Assembly: GCA_902599995.1 (NCBI GenBank) | Contig: CACKHN010000001.1 | Coordinates: 1-48,502, forward strand | Origin: an uncultured Pelagibacteraceae bacterium | GTDB taxonomy: Bacteria; Pseudomonadota; Alphaproteobacteria; Pelagibacterales; Pelagibacteraceae | DNA length: 48,502 nt | Reading direction: 5' to 3' | In this document: in pieces, positions 9,320-18,192 of the stretch | How positions within the stretch are numbered: position 1 is the first letter of the stretch | Layout of the letters: each line of letters opens with the position of its first letter | Position numbers and translations under genes: made by a program | Notes under the pieces: generated by a model | The model's database searches: none | The model's input: the letters and a program-made list of their open reading frames with translations, nothing else | What the model was told of the DNA's origin: nothing

Positions 9320-10662
9320 AGATTAAGATCACACAACTTAACTAATTCACTAGCATTAAATTCTTTATGTAAAATTAAATCAATAATATCATCGGTTTGA
9401 GATGTTTTAAAAACTGAAAACAATCTTTTTGATTTCGCAATAATATCCTTTTCTTCCATGGGGTTATCTGGGGTTCCACGAACAGACTTTGCATGGTAAA
9501 ATAGTTTTTTATCATTATTTAAGATAATTGTAATTTTAGACTGCCTTTCTGGTCTAGCAATTGCTAATTCCTCACTTGAAATAGATTTAATTTTTTTTCT
9601 CAAACTTACTACTTCCGAGTCGTTGAATAGTTTTTCATCATGTGCCTCTTCATATCCCATAGTTTTTTTTATTAAATGAACGGCAATTAAATGTTGTGCA
9701 CTGATAGATGGAATTTCTCTATCATTAACAATGTGAAAACGATCAGCTGGTATTTCTACTGTTAATTCTTTTATATCTTTGTAATTAAAGTCATTATTTT
9801 GAAGTAAATACTCTATTGCATCCATCATGGATTGAATTGGTGAGCCTACAGACCATTTTTTTAATGAAGCATTATCAATTTCAAAATTTTCACCTAATTT
9901 TTCGTTTAACAGTTCAGGTTTAGCATTGTGAGCAAAGCCTGCATGAAATCCCCTTTCTCCTAAGATCGGATCTCTCACAGATGTAAAATTATCTTTAGCA
10001 AATAATGCTGAATAAATGGCATTTCTTGATGTCATTCCAGAAAATACAAATGCTTTCTCAATATGATCAGGATCTCTATTCCAACATGCTAATCCTGAAG
10101 CTTGTTGAACAGTATATGAAATCAAATAATTGCATTGTTCGTGAGTTAATTTTAATAACGCACCAGCAGAAGCTGCACTTCCAAAAATTGGTCCTATACT
10201 GTGAGTTGCAAAAATACTAGTTTTAGGTGTTTTATATCCAAGGCTTGTTGTAAACCTAACGCCAACATCATAACCCAAAGCAATACCTTTAAAAATTTCC
10301 TCACTGCTAAGATTTTCTTTCTCTGCGATTGCCAGTGTTGTTGGAATTATTGCGCAACCTGGATGAAATCTTCCTTTTGTATGTGAGTCATCAGTTTCGT
10401 TGGCATGAGCAGCCATACCATTTGAAAATGCAGCGTTTATTGCCGAAACTTTAATATTATTACCTAATAAAGTGGCCTCCTGTACTCCGCCTTGATTTTT
10501 TGAAAAATTAAAACCTTTTTGCCCAGGAGGCAAAAGCCTCCCTGTAAGTATAGAAACAATCGCATCTAGTAAATGAAAACGTGTTTTGATTTTAGTTTTT
10601 TCAGGTAGATTATTACTTAAAGCTGTTGAAATATATTTTGTTAAATCATCCTGGATTTTCAT
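9316..10662 (-). CDS. MmgE/PrpD family protein (second of four)
   Basis: A 448-residue protein with the N-terminal helical domain of MmgE/PrpD, the acidic motif ETDDSH (D91, D92), FHPG at residues 99-102 and the EKAFVFSGM stretch where other members have K-x-x-H-x-G. That change marks a different subfamily from the copy at 16063-17412. The family covers dehydratases, decarboxylases and epimerases of small carboxylates. It starts at the stop codon of prpD (TAATG, one-base overlap) and ends overlapping the TauE gene by four bases, so it sits in the middle of a tight operon. The product is a cytoplasmic enzyme of unknown substrate. Confidence 0.88.
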   Translation of the reverse strand: MKIQDDLTKYISTALSNNLPEKTKIKTRFHLLDAIVSILTGRLLPPGQKGFNFSKNQGGVQEATLLGNNIKVSAINAAFSNGMAAHANETDDSHTKGRFHPGCAIIPTTLAIAEKENLSSEEIFKGIALGYDVGVRFTTSLGYKTPKTSIFATHSIGPIFGSAASAGALLKLTHEQCNYLISYTVQQASGLACWNRDPDHIEKAFVFSGMTSRNAIYSALFAKDNFTSVRDPILGERGFHAGFAHNAKPELLNEKLGENFEIDNASLKKWSVGSPIQSMMDAIEYLLQNNDFNYKDIKELTVEIPADRFHIVNDREIPSISAQHLIAVHLIKKTMGYEEAHDEKLFNDSEVVSLRKKIKSISSEELAIARPERQSKITIILNNDKKLFYHAKSVRGTPDNPMEEKDIIAKSKRLFSVFKTSQTDDIIDLILHKEFNASELVKLCDLNL

Positions 10663-12173
10663 TAGAAAATACCTTTTATATTATTTTTTTTGAAGTCTAA
10701 ATGTTTTTCTTTGCAGACTATATTTAAAGTTTTTATTTCATTTGATTTTAATTTTTCCAGATTACCAATTAAATTTATAAATCTATTTTCTTCTTGTTTA
10801 TGAATTATATTTTTAGTCAAAATTTTCATTTTATTAATATATTCATCTCTTCCAAAAGGAGTTTTTCCATTTGGATGAGCATTGGCAAATTCTAGTTGGT
10901 CAATTATTTTTAGTCCATTCATTAGCTCTATTTCTACTTTTGCTCCTTGTGCTTTTTTTAAAGGATCAGGTTCATCATAATACTTTTTATTCCAACTTTT
11001 ACTTTCAAAGGTTTTTATTTTTCTCCATAATTTAATCGTATCAAGTTTATTTTTTCTTTTTTTAGAATAACTTTTTTCGTGGTGCCAAGCTCCATCTTCC
11101 AAAGCAACTGCAAAAATATACATTGCTGAATGGTCAAGAGTTTCTCTTGATGCTTTAGGACTATACTTTTCATTATCATTGCTCCCACTACCCATCACAA
11201 TATGGGTATATTTTTTTGAATAAATATTGATTTTTTTTATCTGCTTTATATTTTTAATTTTTTTTCTCATCTTAAATGCTAAATCAATTAAAGCATTTCC
11301 ATGATAACCTGCTGAATGTTCTTTTGTAAAAGTTCCTAAAATTCCATTTCTAGATTCATTTTTTTCAGGTAGATTAATTTTTATATTTTTGTTTTCTTTT
11401 TCTAATAAAATTGAAATGATACCATAATCACCCTCCCAAACTGGACTTGGTGATTTATCACCTCTGATTGCTCTATCAATTGCATCTATTGCATTTTTAC
11501 CAACTAACCCAGGAGCATAAGCTTTCCAGCTAGATAAGTTTCCTTTTCTTCCTTGTCTTGTAAAAATAGACGTGTGTGCACTCCACTGAATCGCTTGATA
11601 AATTGTTTCTATATCTAACTTTAAAAGTCTACCAATTCCACTAGTAATTGCTGGACCTAAATGTCCTACATGATCAATCTTATTTGGATTAAGAGCAATT
11701 GACATTGATAACCTTAATTGTGTTTCATAACTTGTTGCAATAGCTTTTATTAAATCTTTACCATTACAATTTCTTTGCTGCGCTACTGCTAAAATAGTTG
11801 GTATGCAGTCTCCAGGATGGCAAGTTTCTTTAGCCATTATATTGTCATGAAAATCTAATTCTCTCACTGCTACTGCATTTGCCCAAGCTGCCCACTGACA
11901 ATCAAATTTTTTTTTTGAATTTAATCCAATTAAAGTCGCACCACTTCTATTTTCAAACTGCATCGCTTGTGCTCTAGCAATTTTAACTGCCTCCCTATTT
12001 AAAGCAGCAACTGCAACACCTGCATTGTCAATAATCCTATTGCCAACCATCTCAATTACATCTTTGTTTAAATTCCATTCTTCAGAAGCCATCTTAGCAA
12101 TTAGCCAAGCTAGGTGATTTTTTTTAACTGTTTTTTTTCCCGGTTTTTGAAGTTTAATTGGATGTGTTTTCAT
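10662..12173 (-). CDS. prpD: 2-methylcitrate dehydratase (PrpD)
   Basis: A 503-residue protein, slightly longer than E. coli PrpD. It has the PrpD-specific RELDFHD motif (104-110), CHPGD (118-122), SSWKAYAPG in mid-protein, and the C-terminal SRETLDHSAMYIFAVAL and AHPNGKTPFGR segments seen in PrpD rather than in general MmgE proteins. PrpD dehydrates 2-methylcitrate to 2-methyl-cis-aconitate in propionate catabolism and can act on related tricarboxylates. No prpB or prpC lies in the window; prpE is 34 kb away at 45886-47784. It is the first gene of a minus-strand operon that diverges from the tctCBA transporter. The family is very likely; the substrate is probable. Confidence 0.82.
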   Translation of the reverse strand: MKTHPIKLQKPGKKTVKKNHLAWLIAKMASEEWNLNKDVIEMVGNRIIDNAGVAVAALNREAVKIARAQAMQFENRSGATLIGLNSKKKFDCQWAAWANAVAVRELDFHDNIMAKETCHPGDCIPTILAVAQQRNCNGKDLIKAIATSYETQLRLSMSIALNPNKIDHVGHLGPAITSGIGRLLKLDIETIYQAIQWSAHTSIFTRQGRKGNLSSWKAYAPGLVGKNAIDAIDRAIRGDKSPSPVWEGDYGIISILLEKENKNIKINLPEKNESRNGILGTFTKEHSAGYHGNALIDLAFKMRKKIKNIKQIKKINIYSKKYTHIVMGSGSNDNEKYSPKASRETLDHSAMYIFAVALEDGAWHHEKSYSKKRKNKLDTIKLWRKIKTFESKSWNKKYYDEPDPLKKAQGAKVEIELMNGLKIIDQLEFANAHPNGKTPFGRDEYINKMKILTKNIIHKQEENRFINLIGNLEKLKSNEIKTLNIVCKEKHLDFKKNNIKGIF

Positions 12174-12198
12174 AAGTTAACTAAATAAATGAATTATG

Positions 12199-12213
12199 TT
12201 TCATAATATGAAA
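12199..12213. promoter_or_regulatory. Palindrome between prpD and tctC (operator candidate)
   Basis: TTTCAT (12199-12204), spacer AAT, ATGAAA (12208-12213) is a perfect inverted repeat in the 120-base region between divergent prpD and tctC. It lies 26 bases before the prpD start and about 80 bases before tctC, where a regulator of both arms could bind. No convincing sigma-70 pair was found beside it. Confidence 0.4.
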
Positions 12214-12281
12214 TGACATTTTACATATTGAACTTAACTCTATTAATGTGTTAACGTTTGTCAATTTTAATAAAACTAACT

Positions 12282-12289
12282 GAGAGGGA
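12282..12289 (+). promoter_or_regulatory. Strong ribosome binding site of tctC
   Basis: GAGAGGGA ends four bases before the ATG at 12294. This decides the start: the longer frame from a TTG at 12258 would run through this site and add 12 residues ahead of a good signal peptide. The same GAGAGGGA motif precedes proteorhodopsin, which suggests high expression. Confidence 0.75.
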
Positions 12290-12293
12290 AATT

Positions 12294-13283
12294 ATGTTCA
12301 AACTAAATTTGAAAAAGTTTTTTGCTTTTTTTTCTTTATTCGCTCTTACTTACACATCGATAGCTAGTACATCAGTAGTTGCTGAAACTTTTGCTACTAA
12401 AGAGTGTGATCCAATACAAGTTGTGATTCATGCTTCTTATGGTGGAGGAACAGATACAACTGCCAGAATGATGTCTATCAGATCTAGAAGAACTCTAAAA
12501 GCTGATATGCAAATCGTAGGTAAAAGAGGTGGATCAGGAGCTAAAGCTCAAAACTACACTTTAACAAGACCAAAAGATGGTTGTACAATTATGGCTTTAA
12601 CAGAGTCACACTTATACACTATGGCTAGAGGCAAATCTAACATGAAGATCGATGATCTTGTTGGTGTTGCTAGAGCTATGGAAGAGCCAACTTTTATCGT
12701 AGTTAATGCTCAAAATAAAGAGTTAAGTACTATTAAAAAGTTCATTAAAAGATCAAAAGAAAAACCGATCATAACTGCAATAGCATCTATTGGTGGTACT
12801 GAGCACATTGGAATGTATAACTATTCGACAGTTGCTGATGTTCCATTTAAAGCTGTCTCATTTGGATCTGGAGCTCAAAGTTTGCAAGCTTTAGCATCTG
12901 GTAAAGTTGAAGCATCTTTATTAAACCCATCTGAAGCTGCAGCTTTGATTGAAGACAAAAAAATTAAAGCAATTCTTTTGTTACATGACAAAAAAATGGC
13001 AGACTATCCAAAAGTGCCAACCTCATACGAAATGGGTCACGAAGTTAAAGTTGTGACTACAAGAGGATATGCTGTGCTAAAAGGAACGCCTCAAGACAGA
13101 ATTGATGCGCTTTCTAAAGGTATGGTTAAAGCTATGAAGCATGACACTTTCGCAAATTATCTTAAAGGCGCATCTCTAGACCCTGCAACTAGCCCAGCTG
13201 GTACAGAGGTTTGGGACAAGCAACTTAAAGAAAATTATGCAAAAGCTGCTGAGGCATTAAAAGGATTAGGTTTAACTAATTAA
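12294..13283 (+). CDS. tctC: Tripartite tricarboxylate transporter, periplasmic binding protein (TctC)
   Basis: A 329-residue secreted solute-binding protein. The N-terminus is a basic stretch followed by a hydrophobic signal peptide ending near VVAETFA. The family's first-domain motif is seen in VVIHASYGGGTDTTARMM, followed by GKRGGSGAKAQNY. TctC-type proteins bind citrate, tricarballylate, terephthalate or other carboxylates and deliver them to TctAB. Its ATG is preceded by a strong ribosome binding site. The tctB start overlaps its stop (TAATG). It heads the plus-strand arm tctC-tctB-tctA-SDR-mmgE-tauE and diverges from prpD, so the ligand is probably the substrate of this cluster. Confidence 0.92.
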   Translation: MFKLNLKKFFAFFSLFALTYTSIASTSVVAETFATKECDPIQVVIHASYGGGTDTTARMMSIRSRRTLKADMQIVGKRGGSGAKAQNYTLTRPKDGCTIMALTESHLYTMARGKSNMKIDDLVGVARAMEEPTFIVVNAQNKELSTIKKFIKRSKEKPIITAIASIGGTEHIGMYNYSTVADVPFKAVSFGSGAQSLQALASGKVEASLLNPSEAAALIEDKKIKAILLLHDKKMADYPKVPTSYEMGHEVKVVTTRGYAVLKGTPQDRIDALSKGMVKAMKHDTFANYLKGASLDPATSPAGTEVWDKQLKENYAKAAEALKGLGLTN

Positions 13284-13813
13284 TGTCAGACGAAAAAAAA
13301 ACTTTTGACTTTGCGCCCAAAACATTGGGCGCAGGGTTTATTCATAAAAAAGACTTAGTACTTGCAATCATATTAGTCGCTTTCGGGGCATTTATGTACT
13401 ATGAAGCTGGAAAATTTCCAGAAGCCCCTGCTATTTTAGGAGATACTTTAAATGCAGATGTATTTCCAAAAATGCTTATTACAATATTATTTATTCTAGT
13501 TGCGATTATACCTTTTGAGTTCAAAATTACTCCAGCAAAAATAGCAAAAATAGATAAAGATAGAGGTGATAGAACATTACCAATAACTTGGTTCACAATA
13601 GTTCTGTTACTTGTAATAGTTTCTTTTGCTGAATTTTTAGGTGCAGTTGTAACAATGTTTATTACTTGTTTAGCCTTACCTCTTCTTTGGGGAGAAAGAA
13701 ATTATATAGCAGTAGCTATATATTCAGTTGTGTTTCCTGGTTTTGTTTATTTATTATTCAATAAATTGCTAGGATTATATTTTAACCCTGGAATACTCGA
13801 ATTACTTAAATAA
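13283..13813 (+). CDS. tctB: Tripartite tricarboxylate transporter, small membrane subunit (TctB)
   Basis: A 176-residue membrane protein with about four hydrophobic helices (roughly residues 27-43, 58-74, 101-135 and 141-168) and the LGxYF-like end (LGLYFNPGILELLK) found in TctB. It is the poorly conserved small subunit that works with TctA in the inner membrane. It starts in the tctC stop codon and is followed by tctA after 5 bases. Position and topology, more than sequence, identify it. Confidence 0.88.
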   Translation: MSDEKKTFDFAPKTLGAGFIHKKDLVLAIILVAFGAFMYYEAGKFPEAPAILGDTLNADVFPKMLITILFILVAIIPFEFKITPAKIAKIDKDRGDRTLPITWFTIVLLLVIVSFAEFLGAVVTMFITCLALPLLWGERNYIAVAIYSVVFPGFVYLLFNKLLGLYFNPGILELLK

Positions 13814-13818
13814 AAATT

Positions 13819-15309
13819 ATGGAAGACGTAATAAGAGGATTTGTATTATTGATGGAGGTTCAAAACCTCTTATTGATTTTTGGTGGAGTTTTGGTTGGTG
13901 TATTAGTTGGCGCTTTACCTGGATTAAGTTCACCTATGGCTATTGCTTTGTTAATGCCATTTACGATAAGTCTTGATCCTGTTGCATCTATATCAATGAT
14001 GGCTGCATTATATTGTGCAGGAACCTTCGGTGGATCAATTACTGCAATACTTATCAATGCACCAGGAGCGCCTCCTGCGGTTGCTACTGCTTTAGATGGT
14101 TATCAAATGGCAAAAAATGGTGAGCCTGGAAGAGCTTTAGGTCTAGCGGCAGTTTCCAGCGTATTAGGTGGAATATTTGCAATTGTAATATTTTTATTTG
14201 CTACACCTTTACTTGCTGACATAGCTTTAAAATTTGGACCAGTAGAATATTTTGGTTTATCAGTTTTTGCGTTATCTATGTTAGCTGCTATGAGTGGAAA
14301 ATCATCCATAAGAAATCTTGTAGCAGGAGCTTTAGGGGTATTCGTATCAACAATTGGAGTTCACCTAGCTACAGGGGTTGAAAGATATGATTTTGGAGTT
14401 CAGGAATTAACCGAAGGTATTAAATTTGTACCAGTCCTAATTGGACTTTTTGCAATGTCAGAATTATTAACACAATCTAAAACTTTAAATGCTGCAGTTG
14501 AAAGAATGTCTGCAAGAGCTTTAAGACTACCCACATTTGCTGAATTAAAAAGTTTAAAAGGTACCATACTAAGATCTTCAGGTCTTGGAACATTTATTGG
14601 AATATTACCAGCAGAGGGTTCAACAGTTGCGGCTATGATGGGATACAATGAAGCTAAAAGATTTTCAAAAACACCTGAAAAATTTGGTACAGGATGTGCC
14701 GAGGGAATAGTTGGACCAGAGGCTGCAAATAATGCGGCTGCAGGAGGAGCTATGGTTCCAACACTTGCACTAGGAATACCTGGAAGTGGAACTACAGCTT
14801 TAATTTTAGCAGCATTAGTTATGCATGGTTTTAGGCCAGGTCCTTATCTAATAACAGAAACTCCACATCTGGTTTATGCAATTTTTGGAGCTATGCTATT
14901 TGCTAACTTTGCATTTTTGGGAATCGGATTAGCAGGTGCTAGATTTTTCTCTTATGTAACTTTTATTCCTAAAAGATTTCTATGGCCTTCAGTATTTATA
15001 TTTTCTTTAATTGGTTCATACGCTTATAGTTCAGCTATTTTCGATGTATGGGTTATGTTGATATCTGGAATAATTGGTTATTTTGCTTTAAGAAATGGAT
15101 TTTCACCTGCTCCTTTTGTTATGGGTTTAATTTTAGGAAAAATGGTTGAAGAAACTTTCACTCAATCAATGGTTATTTATGAGAGTAATTTCATGAACTT
15201 CTTTGACAGTGGAGTATTTATTTTATTTATGGTATTGACTGTAATTAGTTTATCAACACCATTTTGGGGTCAAATACGCTCTAAATTAAAACCTAAACCA
15301 GTTGAATAA
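13819..15309 (+). CDS. tctA: Tripartite tricarboxylate transporter, large permease (TctA)
   Basis: A 496-residue inner membrane permease with about 11-12 hydrophobic segments. The hallmark TctA signatures are present: GALPGLSSPMAIALLMPFT near the N-terminus, YCAGTFGGSITAILINAPG next, and GGAMVPTLALGIPGSGTTA in the second half. It carries the substrate using the ion gradient once TctC delivers it. It follows tctB closely, and its last 8 bases overlap the TTG start of the SDR gene. The transporter appears complete. Confidence 0.95.
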   Translation: MEDVIRGFVLLMEVQNLLLIFGGVLVGVLVGALPGLSSPMAIALLMPFTISLDPVASISMMAALYCAGTFGGSITAILINAPGAPPAVATALDGYQMAKNGEPGRALGLAAVSSVLGGIFAIVIFLFATPLLADIALKFGPVEYFGLSVFALSMLAAMSGKSSIRNLVAGALGVFVSTIGVHLATGVERYDFGVQELTEGIKFVPVLIGLFAMSELLTQSKTLNAAVERMSARALRLPTFAELKSLKGTILRSSGLGTFIGILPAEGSTVAAMMGYNEAKRFSKTPEKFGTGCAEGIVGPEAANNAAAGGAMVPTLALGIPGSGTTALILAALVMHGFRPGPYLITETPHLVYAIFGAMLFANFAFLGIGLAGARFFSYVTFIPKRFLWPSVFIFSLIGSYAYSSAIFDVWVMLISGIIGYFALRNGFSPAPFVMGLILGKMVEETFTQSMVIYESNFMNFFDSGVFILFMVLTVISLSTPFWGQIRSKLKPKPVE

Positions 15310-16066
15310 AAAATTCACCAAAAATAAAGTTGTTGTTATAACTGGTGGTGCCAAAAAAATAGGTAGATCGACCGCATTAAAACTTGCAGAGCAAGGATTT
15401 AATATTTTAATTCATACAGGTGGTAAGAGCATTAATGATGCAAAGACAACTGTAAAATTAGTCAAAGAATATAAAGTAAATAGTAATTTTATTAGCGGTG
15501 ATCTTGACAATATTAAAACAATTAAAAAAATTAAAATTGCAGCAGAGAAATTGGGTGTTCCATCTATTTTAATCAATAATGCTGGCTTAAGAATTTATGA
15601 TAATTTTGAAAAGATAAAATATAAAGACTGGAAAAAAGTGATGTCAGTAAATGTTGATGCTTCCTTTCTTTGTGCTCAAGCTCTCATTGGACATATGACA
15701 AAACAAAAATGGGGAAGAATTATAAATGTAGGAGGTTTATCTGCACATATTGGAGCCAAAGAAAGAGCTCATGTTGTAACTTCTAAAGCTGCTCTTGTTG
15801 GGTTAACAAAAGCTATCAGTATGGAGTTTTTAGAAAAAGGAATTACTAGTAATTGTGTAGTTCCTGGTTTCATTGAGGATTTTGACTCAAAAGAAAAAAA
15901 GCTTAAAGGTCACTGGTTGCGCCATCCACAAACCCCTAATCTAGTATTGAAAAGATTTGGTACTCCTGACGAAGTTGCTGAGGTAATTGTTAATCTTTGT
16001 AAAAAAGAAGCTAGTTATATTAATGGACAGACACTTCACGTAAATGGTGGTACTTATACCCCATGA
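15302..16066 (+). CDS. SDR-fold protein lacking the catalytic Ser and Tyr
   Basis: A 254-residue short-chain dehydrogenase/reductase with a nucleotide-binding TGGAKKIGRS loop (14-23), NNAG (92-95) and N117 of the catalytic tetrad. In the active site, the YxxxK lysine is K162, but the expected Tyr is V158 (AHVVTSK), and the expected Ser 13 residues earlier is G145 (INVGGLS). The codon is GTT, two changes from TAT, so a simple sequencing error is unlikely. The protein may be a non-oxidoreductase SDR, use another acid/base such as H157, or be a binding protein. The start is TTG, overlapping tctA by 8 bases; its stop overlaps the next gene by four bases (ATGA). Confidence 0.85.
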   Translation: MNKKFTKNKVVVITGGAKKIGRSTALKLAEQGFNILIHTGGKSINDAKTTVKLVKEYKVNSNFISGDLDNIKTIKKIKIAAEKLGVPSILINNAGLRIYDNFEKIKYKDWKKVMSVNVDASFLCAQALIGHMTKQKWGRIINVGGLSAHIGAKERAHVVTSKAALVGLTKAISMEFLEKGITSNCVVPGFIEDFDSKEKKLKGHWLRHPQTPNLVLKRFGTPDEVAEVIVNLCKKEASYINGQTLHVNGGTYTP

Positions 16067-17412
16067 CAATTGCAGAAGAATTCTCGAGTTGGAGCAAAAG
16101 CTTAGACGTAAAAGATATTCCAGAAAAAACCCAATTTACATTAAAATTCTTATTAAAGGATATCTGTGGAATTATTTTATCAGCAAGGAATGAGGATTAT
16201 GTAAAAAGTTTAGTTGAAACCTATAAAGGATCAGGAAACTTAATTTCTTTAGGTCACAGTGAGAGATTTGACTTATTTTCATCGGCCATAATAGCTGGTA
16301 CTGCAGCACATGGTGAGGATTTTGATGATACTTTTGAGGGAAATCCAATGCATGTAGGGGCCACAATGATTCCAGCGATGCTTTCAGCAGCTCAGAAATT
16401 TAATCTTGATGGTGATCAAATTTTAAAGGGACTAGCTGTTGGATCAGAGTTAATTTGTAGATTGGCTTTGGTAGCACCGACCGCAATGCATAAACAATCT
16501 TTTCATCCAACTGCTGTTTGTGGAACTTTTGGTGTTGCTGCAGGTTTATCATCCGTATTAGATCTATCAGAAAAACAGATGATTTCAGCTTTAGGAGTAG
16601 CAGGTAGCTTTACCTCTGGTATCATTGAATATCTTGCTGAAGGATCATGGACTAAAAGAGTTCATCCAGGTTGGTCAGCAAACTCCGGAATGAATGCTAC
16701 ACTGATTGCAAAATCTGGTTTTTATGGACCACGGACTGTATTTGAGGGTAAGCATGGTTTCTTTGAGGCCTTTGCATTAAAAGAGATTGAGAGAGATTAT
16801 TCTCATTTAACCAATGAATTAGGTAAAAGATGGGAAAATCAAAATTTAGCTTTTAAACCATTTGCCTGTGGAACCATGGCACAACCTTTTGTCGATTGTG
16901 CTATTAAAATTAGGAAAAAAATCAAAAATTTAGATGAAATTTCTTCTATTACTGCAAAAGTTGGTGAGGGTACTGTCCACAGATTATGGGAACCTTTGAA
17001 AGAAAAAAGGCAACCATCAACACCTTACTCAGCCAAATTTTCAGTCCCATATTGTGTAGCTGTAGGATTTATTAGAGGAGATGCTGGTTTAAACGAATTT
17101 AATGAAAAAAGTATAAATGACAAAGAAATTTTAAACTTAGCAAGTAAGGTAAATTACGAAATAGATCCAAATAATGAATATCCAAAAAATTATACTGGAA
17201 CACTGATTTGTAAAACTTCTAATAATGAATTTACCGAACATCAACCTTGCTTTAGAGGCGGTGTTAAAGAGCCATTAACCAAAGATGATATTGATAAAAA
17301 ATATAATGCAAATTTAAATTATTCCAAAATTTCAGAAGAAAATAAAAAAAATTTAAATGATTTTATTGAAACTCTATTTAATAGACCCGATTTTTCTAAA
17401 ATAACTTTTTAA
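16063..17412 (+). CDS. MmgE/PrpD family protein (fourth)
   Basis: A 449-residue family member with the canonical acidic motif GEDFDDT (D86, D88, D89), HVGA around H97 and the K-R-V-H-P-G motif (K198, H201). This form is closest to the cis-aconitate decarboxylase / iminodisuccinate epimerase type of active site, but the residues alone do not name the reaction. Its ATG overlaps the SDR stop (ATGA), so it is probably made with the SDR and TctCBA. It differs clearly from the three other copies in the window. Cytoplasmic, acting on the acid that TctCBA imports, is the simplest inference. Confidence 0.88.
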   Translation: MTIAEEFSSWSKSLDVKDIPEKTQFTLKFLLKDICGIILSARNEDYVKSLVETYKGSGNLISLGHSERFDLFSSAIIAGTAAHGEDFDDTFEGNPMHVGATMIPAMLSAAQKFNLDGDQILKGLAVGSELICRLALVAPTAMHKQSFHPTAVCGTFGVAAGLSSVLDLSEKQMISALGVAGSFTSGIIEYLAEGSWTKRVHPGWSANSGMNATLIAKSGFYGPRTVFEGKHGFFEAFALKEIERDYSHLTNELGKRWENQNLAFKPFACGTMAQPFVDCAIKIRKKIKNLDEISSITAKVGEGTVHRLWEPLKEKRQPSTPYSAKFSVPYCVAVGFIRGDAGLNEFNEKSINDKEILNLASKVNYEIDPNNEYPKNYTGTLICKTSNNEFTEHQPCFRGGVKEPLTKDDIDKKYNANLNYSKISEENKKNLNDFIETLFNRPDFSKITF

Positions 17413-17418
17413 TCTTAC

Positions 17419-18192
17419 ATGGAAACTGATTTTGATATAGGTGCGTTATTTGCTAGTCTTGGAGTAATTGAGCTTACAATATTAATATTAACTGCTTTTT
17501 TTGCATCTGTCGTTTCAGGAATATCTGGATATGGGGGAGGTATGACCCTTGGTTTATTAGTATCACCTTTTATACCTGTAAAATTATTAGTACCTTTAAT
17601 GTCAGTGTTTGTTTTGTTTTCAAATGTATCGAGAATGTATTATTACAGAAAAAATATATTTTGGAAAAAAGGTATTTACTTTGCGATAATTTCTACCCCA
17701 TTCTTGATTGTAGGTACAAATTTCTACGCATCAGTGTCTGAAAAAACTTTATATTTCTGTTTGGGGTTTGGGTTAGCTTTCATTGTAATTCTAAGAAGAG
17801 TATTTAAGAAAATTAATCTTACTATTGGTTGGGTAGGATTAGGAGTAATGGCTGTATTTTATGGAACTTTAAGTGGTGTTATCCTTGGGCCAGGTTCTGT
17901 TTTACTAACAGCCCTAGCTGCAAATGGACTAGTAGGACCTCAAATTATAGGTACCGACTCCTTTATAACACTTATAAATGTAATCATACGCCTCATATCG
18001 TATTGGAATTTGGGGTTACTGAACCTTGATGCGCTATACGTAGGTTCAATGATAGGTATAGTTGCAATATTTGGATCATATACTGCAAAAAAAATTGCCG
18101 ATAAGTTAGGAGTTAAAATGCACACAATTATTATTGAGGTGTGCGTAGTTATAGGTGGAAGTGCAATGATTTATAAAGCCTTAACTTTTTAA
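17419..18192 (+). CDS. TauE/SafE family anion exporter (right copy)
   Basis: A 257-residue membrane protein with about seven or eight helices. Its repeats are marked by SGISGYGGGMTLGLLVSPF near residue 35 and SGVILGPGSVLLTALAANG near residue 152. TauE/SafE proteins export sulfite or organic anions. It ends the plus-strand arm that starts at tctC and overlaps the convergent rhodanese gene by four bases. Both arms of the cluster thus end with an MmgE/PrpD plus TauE pair, although the two exporters are different in sequence. Confidence 0.85.
   Translation: METDFDIGALFASLGVIELTILILTAFFASVVSGISGYGGGMTLGLLVSPFIPVKLLVPLMSVFVLFSNVSRMYYYRKNIFWKKGIYFAIISTPFLIVGTNFYASVSEKTLYFCLGFGLAFIVILRRVFKKINLTIGWVGLGVMAVFYGTLSGVILGPGSVLLTALAANGLVGPQIIGTDSFITLINVIIRLISYWNLGLLNLDALYVGSMIGIVAIFGSYTAKKIADKLGVKMHTIIIEVCVVIGGSAMIYKALTF

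Noticed and set aside
12258-12293. Longer tctC start at a TTG
   Set aside because: The GAGAGGGA ribosome site at 12282-12289 belongs to the ATG at 12294, and the signal peptide begins there.
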